Shown here: piece after piece, positions 11,641-23,712 of the stretch
How the letters are laid out: every line of letters begins with the position of its first letter
Position numbering within the stretch: the first letter of the stretch is position 1
NCBI GenBank assembly: GCA_951230915.1
Contig: OX579637.1
Coordinates: 36,642,001-36,706,000 of the forward strand
DNA from: Antitrichia curtipendula
Taxonomy: Eukaryota; Streptophyta; Bryopsida; Hypnales; Leucodontaceae
DNA: 64,000 nt
Reading direction: 5' to 3'
Position numbers and translations under genes: made by a program
The notes under the pieces: generated by a model
What the model was told of the DNA's origin: nothing
Database searches by the model: none
The model's input: the letters and a program-made list of their open reading frames with translations, nothing else

Positions 11641-14029
11641 CAATGCTAGTCAAGTGTATTTCATTTCTAATCCTTGTTCGGAGAATTTTTCATTTGTGTG
11701 GTTTGGCACTCTCAGACTTGTCAGGACAGGTGTCCTCCCTCTCAATCAGGCATTAGTCTTCGGTGGCGGGTAGTTTAGGAGTGCTAACTTAATGTTCACA
11801 TTTGTTTCAATTAGAGGACAAATAAATACCAGGGATGACATTCAAATGCTCAAAACAAGGTGTACTGCTCATTTAGAATGGAATTCTATTTTGATGCATG
11901 TAAATAATGGGAGAAATATACAAAAAAATCATAGAAGGTCAAATTGAAAATTTCTTAATGTCGGTCCTAGAATGTTCTATTTGAATGTTCATGTTAACAT
12001 TTGATTCATTCTAATTGCACCCATTTTCACAAAAGTCGTTGGCATTGGGCAATGTTTTTATTACAAAAATCCCAGTATCTCGCAACTTTTTAAAATAATT
12101 TATATTCTGCAGGGCTCAAATTTGAATTCAATTTGGGCTCAAATGAATTTTATCAATTATACGTAGAACAATTTCACCTTTGGGATTATTGTATTTTGAT
12201 TCTATCCTTTCCTGCATGTAAGTGCACCTGACAATTTAGTATTTTGTTGAATTTTAAACCTTGCCTACACTAGTATACTCAGCTCAAAGTCTCAAACGTA
12301 CAAACATTCAATAACTTACTAAGCCCGGATCAAATATACAAAGCCCAAGACAAAAACCACCCCCTAAATGCTCCAGTTAAAGGTAGTAAGATTAAAACTC
12401 TGAAATGATTAATTATGAAATAAGTGAAAGACCTCCTAAACAACATATGTCATATGCATATCATTGATTTATGTAAAACACTGTTTCTTCTTTCCATTTA
12501 TACATTACATAAAAAAAATGTAGCCCTATACATCTATACTTAAGAATGTTTTACCTTCTAAAGATATTGTTATGCCGGTTTTGGGTGTCTTCAATATGTT
12601 TTATAAAACGTTGAATTTAAATCATTAATCTATCTTTTTCCAATTCAAACTTCAAAGACTACATCTCGATCAAGTTTTGTACTTGTAATGCCAACTAAAA
12701 AAAAGAAGGACATATTCCGTAGTTTCCAGTCCAACCTAGGTTTTGAAGTAAATCCTATAGGCCAATACGCTAAACCCTAAACCCTCTTTACTGTTGCAAT
12801 TTTAAGAGTATTTGATGTTCAAGTTTATGTAACTATAGCAAATAAGAGAGGTTTGGTGTAAGTCTGTAAGATAAAGGAAAAAAAGGGACGAATGGATTTT
12901 AATGTTCCATGTAGTCTTCCACAGAAAGGGAAACTCTAAAACAGTAACATATGGCATTTGCCTTTTGTTTTTTTTCTCAAAATTGAAATGCAACATTGAG
13001 TACATGAACTTGACATTTTTGTGGTCTCTATATTTTTTTTATGGCTTCTAAAATATAATGCAACTAGCGGTGAATTACTATAGTTTTTCATATGGATTGT
13101 TTATTAATTGCTTATGTAGTACCGTATATTAACCACTAAACTGACTAAAGTCCCAAGGCCTCTTTTCCATCCAAAATCTGAAACAAATTGCCATTTCTAT
13201 AGCAAAGAATTAAAAAAAAAAATGAATGTGTTTATGGCTTTAGGCCTTTAAGGTGCACATCTACTTGTAGTATGTAAGATCTCATACTAGAGTACTAGAC
13301 TAGTGTTCAATTGACCGGAAGAAATTTCACAAACTTTGCTTATGTAAAATTGTAGATTGCAAGATATTTATAATAAACTTCAACCTCTGAACGCCCAATG
13401 GCATCATTAAGTGCCAATTTGATGGCAGTTCAATCACTTCAATGAGATGGAAAGAATTTGGAAGTGTTCATTTCATTTTTTTGGGACCTTCCATGCTGAG
13501 TTACAAAGAGTACCCAATTGATTTTGTAGTCTTTCCAATATTTGCCTCCACGTAATTTAGAGTTTAGCAAAAATAAAATATAAAAAATACGCTACTTTAG
13601 TGTATTTTGGGAAGTTGTTGCTCCTTACTCTAAATCTGAAAATTCTCCCCAAAAATTGATATTTTCTGAGTTTGAGTCTAACTATCAAACAAAAGTTTAT
13701 TTTCTCTAGTTCCTATTTTATGTAAAATCCCCCAATACAAACCTATATTAAAATTTCATTATTGTGATTTGAACTTTAAATGTGTTTTTAATGTCTACTA
13801 CATTGAATACATTCTAATTAAATCATGAAATGAAAATTCAGTTTACAATATGATGGATTCTAATGTTATTATCCTTGTGATATATACACATGGTGAAAAT
13901 TTGAAAATTTGAAAATTTGAAAATGAATTTTTTATTTGATGTGATTTTGTCGAACCTTCGAATAAAAATCATTTAAAAAATATATATATATTTTTTTAAT
14001 GAAAATGTCCAGGACCTTCAGCAAGCCAT
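11641..14029. other. AT-rich intergenic region, nothing recognisable
   Basis: About 2.4 kb of AT-rich sequence with no reading frame above background. A short run of plant telomere repeat (ctaaaccctaaaccct) occurs near 12,769-12,785. A small gaaaatttgaaaattt microsatellite lies near 13,895-13,925. Confidence 0.5.
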
Positions 14030-14475
14030 CGAGAGGACGGGCAGGCCGTCCAAGACCACGAATACGCCGTCGAGAGGATGGGCAGGCCGTTCCCGACAGG
14101 GGATAGGCTATCGAGGAGACGGTTAGCCCGTCTTCTTGGATGGCCTTTCCGTCCAAGAGACGGGTATGCCGTCGAGGAGACGGGTATAATGTCCAGGAGA
14201 CGGGTATACCCGTTGAGGAGACAGGTATGCTGTCCAAGAAACGGGTATGGCGTCCAGAAGACGGGTATGCCGTCGAGGGGCCGAAAGGCCGTCCAGGGTA
14301 CGGATATGCTGTTGAGGAGACGGGTATGCCGTTGAGGGGACGTGAAGGCCGTTCAGTGGACGAAAATGCCGTCAAGGAGACGGGTATGCCGTCCAGGAGA
14401 CGGGTATGCTATCGAGGGGACAGGCAGGCCGTTGAGGAGACGGGCAGCCTGTTGAGAGGACGGAAAAACCGTCCG
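14030..14475. repeat. 20-bp palindromic tandem array, locus 3
   Basis: The clearest of the three arrays: more than 15 head-to-tail units with consensus GAGACGGGTATGCCGTCGAG (20 bp), varying at a few positions. A further 14,560-14,630 stretch (ggacggatcagccgtcc..., gccctggacgg) continues the motif and matches the flank of locus 1. A TATA-like gggtataag follows near 14,682. No gene is recognisable downstream. Confidence 0.85.
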
Positions 14476-14786
14476 TCGAACTCTCGGGCGGCGTTGTAAT
14501 GATTTCTCGAACCTATTGACGGCGCCCTGAAGCCATTAACGGCGTTCCAACCCTGTGCCGGACCTCTGTGGACGGATCAGCCGTCCATTCCAGGGCCGTC
14601 CCACGCCCTGGACGGTTTGGATTCAGGGGTGACGGGTTGATTAGGTGTTATTTATCCTTCCTAACTGGGTTGGTTATTGGGGGGTATAAGTGAATTTTTT
14701 TTTGACCGTTCACTTGCTTCCTATAGATCGCAGTTACAGAAATGCAGCGCATTCTGGGGTACACCGGTACACCTTTTTACACGCGG

Positions 14787-14802
14787 GGTACACCGGTGTA
14801 CC
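14787..14802. repeat. 16-bp perfect palindrome
   Basis: GGTACACCGGTGTACC reads the same on both strands. A related half (gtacaccggtacacc) lies 25 bp upstream. Confidence 0.7.
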
Positions 14803-14832
14803 TTTCCCTTTGGGAATGCATGTCATTTCACT

Positions 14833-14995
14833 GGAATGCACGTCGGAGCTCGGAAATACACCCTGACCGCGCGCGTGCGAGCTGGTGCAGACCTATCTCC
14901 TGCTGCAAGTGGAATGCACGTCGAATTTAGAGATACACCCTGACCGCGCGCGTGCGAGCTGGTGCAGACATGTCCTCGTGCAAGCAATTTGCACT
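14833..14995. repeat. Tandem duplication, 78-bp unit
   Basis: ggaatgcacgtcg occurs at 14,833 and 14,911, and the stretch tacaccctgaccgcgcgcgt recurs with the same 78-bp offset. Two full copies with a partial third (tgcggtacaccctg). Confidence 0.75.
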
Positions 14996-15107
14996 CATTG
15001 AACTCTGCGGTACACCCTGTTTGCGCGCCTCTCTTAAACAGCAGATCTGACTCTTTTGGCGATGGTGGACTATAGGCCGCCCCGCAACACGCCTTTTCGG
15101 TGGAATG

Positions 15108-15430
15108 CGCCGTAGAGGTAGCCATGGAGCAAGGCCATTTCGGGTTTGGGTTTGGGTTTAGGTCTAGAGGGCTTCGGATTTTGCCCCACTTGCGACGGAG
15201 AAGGAAGGGGTGCGGTTTTAAAGGTATCGGCAGTTCACCCCGATATGGGGGTTGCGGGGTGTCGGGTCAGCGCCGTAGAGGTAGCAAGGCCATTTCGGTT
15301 TTGGGTTTGGTTTTGGATCTTGAGGGCTTCGGATTTAGCCCCACTTGCAACAGAGAGGGAAGGGGTGCGGTTTAGGGTGGGTATCGGCAGTTCACCCTGA
15401 TATGGGGGTTGAGGGTGTCGGTTTTAGGGT
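15108..15430. repeat. Tandem duplication, 163-bp unit
   Basis: cgccgtagaggtagc starts both units (15,108 and 15,271). Shared landmarks: gcaaggccatttcgg, gagggcttcggatttt/tag, gccccacttgc, gtatcggcagttcaccc. Both units are rich in GGGTTT/TTTAGGG words. The open frames here are products of the repeat, not genes. Confidence 0.8.
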
Positions 15431-15774
15431 GTGGCCTGAAATGGGTGACTGTACGAACTAAAGTTGCGGTTCAAGGTAAACTTCAGGTTCTAGTTGCGGT
15501 TTTCATTTTCAGATGTTTTTGTGAGGTGGACTTCCGTGGGGTTTAGGATTTAGGATGCGGTTTGCGAGATATAACAACTTTAACTTTAGGCGCGAGAGGT
15601 TTGACTTTGCGATTGTGACTTCGTTTTAAAGAATGAAAAGGCGAGAGTTAGCTTTTTGGATTGGGCTTGACGAGAGCTACCCGAAACTATGTTCAACTTC
15701 TAAAAATAGTAACTTTGATTTTTGGGGTCATTGATGGATGGGGAGCATGTCGGAGTCTTGTGGAAGGCAATATA

Positions 15775-16600
15775 TTTTATTTTTGAGTTTAGGCATGGTT
15801 AGGCCTTCTTGTGGGGGTGCTAACATGACGTGGCACTTGTACATTGGACATGGTATGCAAAAGATATGGACGGATGAAGTGTTGTTTTTTCAAACCTCAT
15901 CCGTCCATTGCTGCTAAATTTGACGTTGGAATTTTAAGTACAAGACACTTTTGGAATGGGGTCTAAAGCATCTACAACATGGTGCTTTTCATTTTTGCCA
16001 AAAATAGAAATTGAAAAGTGCCATTTGATGAAGGGGCACGTTTTAGACTTTTGTATAAAGAAGGGCGATTGAAATCCAAAGGCATGGGGTCCTAGGTCTT
16101 CTTTGCGGGAGTCTGAAATGATGTGGCACTTGGCGACTGGACATTCAATGGAAAAGATATGAAGAGATGAAGTTTGGTTGGGTCAAACTTCATCCGTCCA
16201 TTGCCACTAAATTTGACGTTGGATTTTCAAGTACAAGATACTTTTGGAATGCGCGAAAAGCATCTACAAGGTGGTGCTTTCAATTTTTGCCAAAAAATAG
16301 AAAAGTAAAAGTGTCATTTGACAAGGGGCCACGTTTAGACTTTTGCATAAAGAAGGGCATTTTGAAACGGAAGGCATGGGGTCGTAGGTCTTCTTCGCGG
16401 GAGTCCGAAATGATGTGGCACTTGACGATAGGACATTCCATGCAAAAGATATGAGGGGATGAAGTTCGGTTTAGGGTTTAAGGTCATCCATCAATTGCCG
16501 TTGACCAAAGTATCGGATGATAAAGGGCATTGCATTTTTGGAATGCAGTGAAAAGCATCTACAAAGTGGTGCTTCCGGATTTTTAATTCCACGTGTAGGT
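15775..16600. repeat. Tandem triplication, about 292-bp unit
   Basis: ga(c/t)gtggcactt recurs at 15,827, 16,120 and 16,412 (offsets 293 and 292), each followed by a run including gcaaaagatatg..gatgaag, catccgtccattgc, ttgacgttgga, and gcatctaca..gtggtgctt. Confidence 0.8.
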
Positions 16601-16960
16601 TTTTTTAAAAAAAATTCAAGACTTCAAAATTCAAAGTGAAGTGTTTGCTGTATTTAAATGAATGAAATGAAGAATTTACATGTAAATTGAATGTAAACAG
16701 TAAAAAAAAATTCACGTACAAGTTGTAAACATTTGAATTGCTTGAACTCCATGAAAAAATTAATACTATGCAAGTGTTTCCTATGTTTTTAACGTTTCGA
16801 AAGTATGAAGTACAGCGATTGCTGTATTTTAATGAATCAAATGAAGAATTCTCATGGAAATTGAATGAATTTTTTTTTTAAAAAAACACCTACAAGTTGT
16901 AAACATTTGAAGTGCTTGAAATCCATGAAAAAATTAGTAACATGCAAGTGTGTTCTTGGT
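16600..16960. repeat. Tandem duplication, about 174-bp unit
   Basis: ttgctgtatttaaatgaatg/ttgctgtattttaatgaatc at 16,645 and 16,819; both units contain acaagttgtaaacatttgaa and ccatgaaaaaatta. AT-rich, non-coding. Confidence 0.75.
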
Positions 16961-19299
16961 GTTGTGGCGATTGAAGCGGTTTAGGGTAGTGAACACCTAT
17001 TTGCTTGGGAAGTAATGCGGTGCATTTTGGTGGACAAACAATGGTCGGAATGAAATGGAATCATCGTTGAAGTGAAGCTCGGCCCTTTTTGGGCCTTTTA
17101 AAAAAGGTCTTTAGGGGATTGGGCTAATGATTTACGTATGGTTCTGGATTTAGCCATTTCCGGGTTTAGGAGACGGTTTAGCGGTGCGCTTTGAAACGTG
17201 GTGCAAGGACAATCAGCCTCCGTAAAAAATGACTACCCAGGACGGTTCCTAAACCCGTTTTGTGGGAAATCAATTAGAGCTTCAAATTAGAAAGGGGCAA
17301 ATTTATATTTATCCTCGAGTGGTGCTAGACAGTGGATCGAACGATTTTAAGAAGATGACTCCAATAAGATCGTCAATGGGGTGTCGACGATCATGGCGAG
17401 TGAAGACGGCAGTTTAGGCGACGCTATCATTTTCAAAGCGCGACGGAGGCAGTGCGAGTGACTTTTCCTAAACCCTACGGAGCGGAGCAAGTAGGGTTTA
17501 GGCCTGTCGCGGAGCGCCAATAGGCGCGTAGCTATAGTCCTCCATAGGGTTTGCTGGAGGGGGACTAAGGGTTGATGGGCCGAGTTCTTTGGGTTTTATT
17601 TTGTTTTGTAACATTACAACAGAGTTTAGGGAGAGAAATGAAAAACCACCGCACTATTCAGGGGGCTTTAAGGAGAAGAAGGGTGAGTGAGGTCTAGGGG
17701 TCAGCAGGTGTCCCAAATTAGAAAATGAGATATGTCGATGTCGGGTGCTGGGATGTAACGAGATCGGGGGCATCGAGATTGGGGGCATCGATATCTCCAT
17801 TTCGATACAGATCGGGGGCATCAAGATCTCGATGTCGACTGTCTTGAGATCTCGCGGTTTTTAGGATGCTAACATTTTGACTTATCCGAAGGATTAAATA
17901 CAGATCGGGAATTATTAAAAGGGATGAAACATAGATCGGGATGACGATCATGGCGGAGACAAGAGGCGGTTCAGGCGACGGTGTCGTTTTCAAGGCCCGA
18001 AGGGGGGCAGTGCCGACGATTCGCACGGTGTCTTTGCTGTTGCGCAATTGAGGTCTTAGGTTTAGGGTGGCTTCGGTGGTGTATTTCGATTGTTGGAAAG
18101 ATTCTTGATTTTAATGTAGATGGTCAATAAGGAAGGAATTTTTAGCGGCTTCAGATCATAGGAGCTCTCTTGGAAGTAAGCGGTTAGGATGTCGGTTTCT
18201 AAAGGATTCTTGTACTCCCTGAACTATAATCGGGCCATTTTGGGGATGAAGTGCATGCTCATTTTTGGGTTAGTTGTGAGTAAAGAAATTATAAAAGCAA
18301 ATGATTCCCGGATCCACTGTAAACACTTGCATGGGCAACGCTTGATTCTCATGGACACGCTCAATTACCAAGTGTGGTTCGTGCAAGGGTTTAGGCTGGA
18401 CCTGGGAATGGTGTTATGGGTAGTTTCCTTGCCCAAGTGTAGGCCAAAGTCCTAGTGGAAATGGCACAAGAAAGATCTACTTTCTGGGATAAAACATCCC
18501 AGGACTCTTGTTTTATATGAATTTCAAAATTCATATGAAGTAGAAAATTCGATATATTGACGTCGATTGTTGGATTATTTCAAGATCGATTTCGTTGTCG
18601 TGGCGCATTGACATCTGGATATTGGGTTTAGGGTCCATATTCATATCGGTAGCATCGAGATATCGATATCTACTCCATTTTAGTCTTCCGACATCTGTTA
18701 TAACAGCAAGTGAATGTACTCTTCATGAAAAGTTGCACACTAGGGGTTATGGATTGTGTGGATTTAGGGATGTAGGCTTCTGTACAAAGATATCTCGATG
18801 TCCGGATATGTGTTTAATCTTTTTAGGGTCTCTCCATAATTCAGGACCAAAAACACCTCGAGATATGATTGCTCTCGATATTGAGATATCGATGCATTTG
18901 ACATTGAAATTGAGATATCGACGTAACCGATCTCGATATATCCCAGCAACCGATATTGGGGTATCTAATTTTCTAATTCATATCAACTTAGAAATTCAGT
19001 ATCTTTTTGGTTTCAATTGGAACGTCGCCGCCTCTAAACCGCCGCATTCTTCTCTATAGAAAGATTAAATGTAAATACACAAGGTTCCTTGACATCCACA
19101 CTTTGAGAAGAAGCAATTCTACAAATAGTGCTGGCAAGAAACCCCCTTCTCCATTCTGCACTTCCTTTGTTTTGTTTGCTTTGTTTACAATTGAGATATC
19201 TGGAAACATGCTTTTAGAGGTCATAGGGTTGAGGGTACGAGAAGAAAACTTCATACAAGGAAGAATGTGACGATTTTGGGGTGAACACGTTCCCATTGA
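16961..19299. other. Non-coding region with a dispersed duplication and GATATC-type repeats
   Basis: A roughly 85-bp segment at 17,381-17,465 (cgacgatcatggcg...ggcagtg) recurs diverged at 17,942-18,025. From 17,720-17,900 and 18,540-18,980 the sequence is a degenerate mix of atcgagat, gatatcg and tcgatatc words. Several isolated TTTAGGG copies. No gene that I can support. Confidence 0.55.
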
Positions 19300-21745
19300 A
19301 AATCCGTCCCGGAAACTAAAAACTCAAAATCCTAACTATCTGTCCTATCTACTTCCCGCGGCGCGTCTTCTTCGAACTGCTTCCGCCTATTTTCGCAGCT
19401 TCCTTTGAATTGGTCTTGACAGGAGTCGACCGGAGCGCTGCGCGGATCTAAATTGGCCTGGGAGGGGGCGGAAGGTCTTCATCTGTTTCCGTCATGGATC
19501 CGAATTCGAAGTCGTCCTTGTCCGAATCCACGATCTCGTTCACATCCTTCAACTCGTCCAGGTCGATGGGAGTTTCTTTCTCCCTCGGTACTTCTCCTTC
19601 TGCTGCATCCGTCTTCCGCATATGCACAAAATCTTGGGGGCTTGTCTGGGCCGGATTGGCCACCGCCCTCATCCGCTTGATGAAGTTGTTATCCACCATC
19701 GACTGTGTCGGATTTACGGAATCGGAAGTTCCGCCCTGTATTGGTGTAGGGGTTCTCGCTTGAACTGGTGTTTCTGCCTGTGCCGGAGTACTCTGTTGCT
19801 GGGCCGGAACCGTCGTGGCGATCTGACTCCGCTGCGCCAACCACCCCTGTGGAATCTCGTGGGATTTTAATAACGATCCCAGTCCTTCCGGCTTCGAACG
19901 GATGGAGCTCTCGCCCAAATGCTTCACCGGAGTCTAAAGATATGGATTGGTCGACAGATCCGGAAATGACGAGAAATTCATTGCCTGTTCCGGATCCACC
20001 TGAGCCACCAACGCCTGCATCTCCTTCAAGACCCTCTCCATCCTCGTCTGGAAGTCCATCAGGATCATCACCACCTTGGATCCGGTGATGTGCCCATCCG
20101 TCACTAGCTGTACGTCGTAGAGGGCCGCCTTGTTCACCAGATCCGCCGGTTGGGTGACGAGGGACTGCAGGTTGCGGACCATGTTGAGGGCGTCCTTCTC
20201 GTTCCGTCTCGCCAAGGAACACTTCCCTTCCGCCCAACTGGTCCGAGCTTGGAACTCGTCCCGGCTCTTCTCCAGATTCCGGATCTCCTCGTCCTTCAGG
20301 CGGATTGTATCCAAATCCGGCCTTCGTCGGATCTCATCAATAACTTCCTCGGGCGGAACCTTCAGCTTGTCTGCAACCTCCTGGATGAACACGATCGTCC
20401 TTACATGTAGGAGTCGCGCCTGTACCATCCACTGGTCTCCGACGTCGAAGAACTCCTTGCTGGAAGTTCTTCTCTTCTTCGGAACTTGGCTTGGCTCCAC
20501 CGAATCCACCTCGGGTTGCTTCCCCTTCGAACCCGGGTCCGTGGATTTCCTCTTGGTTCCTCTTCGTCTGATCCGGTCCTCCTCGAGTTCCTCCTCTTCT
20601 TCTTCTTCCGAAGCCGGAGCCTCCTCCTGGACCTCGTTTGTTAATCCGTACTTGAGGATTTCACATCCTGTTTCGTAGATGAGGGACTCGTCCGGCGTCA
20701 GTACATCTCCGTGATGGTACAGGTGGAATAGGTAGGGGCAGATCGGGCTGTACTTGGCCTTGGTGACGTGGTCCGCCAATTTGGTGACCACCGTTGCGAT
20801 AACCCTCCCCCAATGCACCGCCCTTCCCTCCATGCTCCCGAAGATCGTGTTGGCCACTGTCACGGTGACCCGGCTTGATTTTTCCGGATAGAGTATCGGA
20901 ATCATAAATTCCAATACCCGTCGGTGTCGTTTGTTGATGCAATCCGAGATCGCATAGCCCTCCTTGGCGTTCGGCGGATTCCGGAATTTCCCTGTTGCAA
21001 ACTTATCCGCCCTTGAAGCCAGACCGTCCCCGAACTTCCGGAATTGATATACCTCCGCCCAGACGTCTTCCGTCCATCCCTTCCTCTGCCCTCTCATAGT
21101 CAATTCGTACTGATTCGCCGTTCCGTCAATCAGCTCCTGAATCAGCTCATCTCTCTTCAGATTCTAGGGTCTCTCTATCAGCCCCGCACATTCCATCCGT
21201 CGGAGATCCTCATCTAACTCCTTTCGGAACTCCGGGTCATTCGGTATCGCCGGACAAACCATCCGGGCGATGACCGACACTCTTGCGACTCGCGGATTAC
21301 TACTTTCCGCCATTCGGAATCCGTAAAACTACTTTCTAATCTCGCCTCACCTCTCTCTATCCGTAAACGCACTCTCACCAGACTTTCTCTCAACTAGCTA
21401 CGCGTAGAGGAGTTTGGAAAACTCAAAAGTGAAGAGAGAAAGTCGGGTGGTGGCCTTTAAGTAGCCAGAATAGCGCCGCCAGTTTTCAGATTGGAACTGG
21501 ATTAGGTTTCCGTTCCCGAGGCGCGTCCCCTAGCCTCGTAGGCCGGATCCCTAGTCCGTAGGTGGCGGCGTTCCGGTCCATTTCCGAAAACCCTAATCTG
21601 GTCGGATCGTAAACTAGTTTCCGGATGAACGCTTATTCCAAACGTAAGCTCTTCCAGAAGATAATTACTATTCTTTAACTGAAAGAAGTTTAAAAATGTC
21701 TATCTATTCCATCTATTCTACCCTATCTATACGGAAATTAGGTTT
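19300..21745 (-). repeat. Truncated family A LTR, inverted
   Basis: Reverse complement of the solo LTR at 367-3838. It runs from the U3 side (ctatctattccatctattct..., ending near 21,745 at aaattagg) through the reading frame to just beyond its end near 19,300. The terminal TGTCAC and the whole 3' portion are missing, so this is a fragment with no identifiable target duplication. Confidence 0.85.
19349..21313 (-). pseudogene. LTR-resident reading frame, family A second copy (three internal stops)
   Basis: Same protein as at 811-2760, minus strand, ATG at 21,313 (MAESSNPRVARV...), terminal TAG at 19,351-19,349. Phase is kept throughout; stops at 21,166-21,164 (TAG), 19,936-19,934 (TAG) and 19,450-19,448 (TAG). 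The core LIPILYPEKSSRVTVTVANT is present, then a Glu-rich linker, a KRKSTDPGSKGKQP-like basic region, coiled-coil-like residues and a basic tail (SSKKTRRGK). The conserved phase over about 655 codons, with stops as the only breaks, suggests fairly recent decay of a once selected gene. Confidence 0.75.
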
Positions 21746-23123
21746 TAGGGTGGTCACACTGTTTCTTCGGAAAAGTCCGAGTGAAGAATGGACTTTAATT
21801 TGGGTCCTCATCTCTATAATTAGATATGCATACACATCCATTTTGAGAGAATTTTGCTCTTTGGAAAAGAAACCGCAATTCAGGGTGGGTTGCAGTAGGA
21901 AATGGGGTTTAATATTTATTTTTTGACCATGCGATGTTTTTCATCAATTTCAAAGAAAAAGAAAAAACTCTTCAGGTGGTGAATTGCCCAAAACCTCCAT
22001 ATTGACAGAAACTGCCATGGTGTCCTCCGAAATCTAGGATTTCAATGAATGCAAATTTGATGGATTGGAACCATTTGAGATGGTTTGAATGAATTTCGAT
22101 AGATTTTGACATCTTTGAATAGTCTGTAAGGACTTTTTGGTGAAGCTGGAGAGGCAGGGTTTTTATCGTTCTGATCCACCTCAAATAACAAAGGCTCATC
22201 AAGGAAGGCATCTATTGAAGTCCAGCCAACTGATATTGTCCTGATACCTCTCGTTTGATACCTCCCGATATCCCTCAAAATCTCTTGCTTTGAATCTCTC
22301 GATGTCCCTTACACTAGATCTGCCGATATCTCTTGCTCGATAGCTCCCAACATCTATTGCCCAATATCTCCCATATCTCGTGGTCGAATTCTCACGAAAT
22401 TGCTTGGACGAAATCTCACAAAATCTGTTGAACGGTCGATATCGGTTGGTCGATACCTACCTATATCTTCATATCGATTCCTGCCGATATCTTATCCTCG
22501 ATATCTGCGAGTGTTAAGTCTTCGAAACCCTCCGATGTGGCTCGGTCTCTTTTGATCTCTTGGCATCTCTTGCTGTTGATATCGAGATCGCACTTTCTGC
22601 TGAAATCTCAAAATCGGGATGTCTTTCGCTGCTCAATACTCCTTGCTGCTGCTCAAATCCTGATATCTGCGTCAATCCCATAAGCCATTTCACTTATGAA
22701 TTTTATACTTAGACCGCCAGGGATATAGAGACGCCGGGATACAGATATATGACGACATCGAGTTATCGAGATATCAGCAGCAAGGAACATTCAGAGATGA
22801 AATGCAACAACCAATTTCAAATATCAGCAGCAAGCCACACCGAGAGATCAGCAACAACAGATATCCAGAGATCAATGAGCAGAGAGAGAAAACGTGATTT
22901 TAGCATTCAAGTAGATGTCGAGATATCAAACTTCAAAGAACAGTGAGCAAGGAGAGATAGCTCAATATAGGGATATCGCCGTTATAGGGAAATATGTCGA
23001 TGTTGAGGTGTTGAGATGTCAGCAGCAAGGGATATGGAGACATTGAATGCAGAAATGGAATCCAGATTTCAGTGACAAGGATTGTACATTACAAGGGAGT
23101 TTACAAATCCGACATGTTCATGG
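21746..23123. other. Non-coding region with GATATC-type degenerate repeats
   Basis: From about 22,240 to 23,060 the sequence is dominated by gatatc, cgatatct and gagatatc words mixed with agcagcaa. No gene supported. Confidence 0.55.
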
Positions 23124-23142
23124 GTGCCGCGACCCGCGGCAC
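23124..23142. repeat. GC-rich hairpin
   Basis: Perfect 8-base arms GTGCCGCG and CGCGGCAC around ACC, standing out in AT-rich surroundings. Confidence 0.5.
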
Positions 23143-23179
23143 GAAAGATAGAAAGGAGAAAAATAAAAATAAAAATTGG

Positions 23180-23282
23180 GGGCTCTTTGCATCATTCAAA
23201 ATCCAACATGGGCAATTGACTATCCCTCAGTTTAGGAGCTCTCCTTGTGATTCTTCTTTGCTTTTAATGATGCAAAGAGCCC
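23180..23282. repeat. Inverted repeat just outside the 5' LTR
   Basis: 17-base perfect arms (gggctctttgcatcatt at 23,180-23,196; its reverse complement at 23,266-23,282) with a 69-base loop, ending 14 bp before the family B element. Could be a tiny MITE or a regulatory hairpin. Confidence 0.5.
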
Positions 23283-23569
23283 TCATTAAATATCCTGTAA
23301 CGTTACGGAACGTCCGGAAACTAAACTTAATACATAAAATAGAGATATATAGGAGAAGAACTTTGAAATTTTTGCATAAGTATAGAAGTTTAGATGCTAG
23401 AAACCTACAATAGAAAAAATCTCTTTCGTAGGAAAGTTAAAACTCTAATTAGGTTAAAACAGTGTTCCGGAACCAGTAGTCGGATAGTCGGAAGTTCCGG
23501 ATCGTAGGGGTTCCGGCTAGGGAACTTACGGGAACTCCACCGGTTCGGGAACTTAGGGTTTCGCGCCGC

Positions 23570-23577
23570 TATATAAA
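23570..23577 (+). promoter_or_regulatory. TATA box of the 5' LTR
   Basis: TATATAAA, 136 bp upstream of the ATG at 23,713; identical in the other two family B LTRs. It marks the likely U3/R boundary and would place the LTR reading frame in the transcribed R-U5 part. Confidence 0.65.
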
Positions 23578-23712
23578 CCCCGCCGCCATTCTCATTCGGT
23601 CTCTTTTCTCTGCGGCATTCTCGCGAGTACGTTTAGTGAGAGAAAGAGTGGTGAGATAGGATCGAGGTAGGAAGCGGAAGTAAGGTCGGTGCAACTCCGG
23701 AAGACCGACAGG

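Noticed and set aside
14030..14475. CRISPR-like array
   Set aside because: Repeats are head-to-tail with no unique spacers, and the sequence is eukaryotic.
15100..15400. Gly-rich open frames (GFGFGF...)
   Set aside because: They arise from the 163-bp tandem duplication of GGGTTT-rich DNA.
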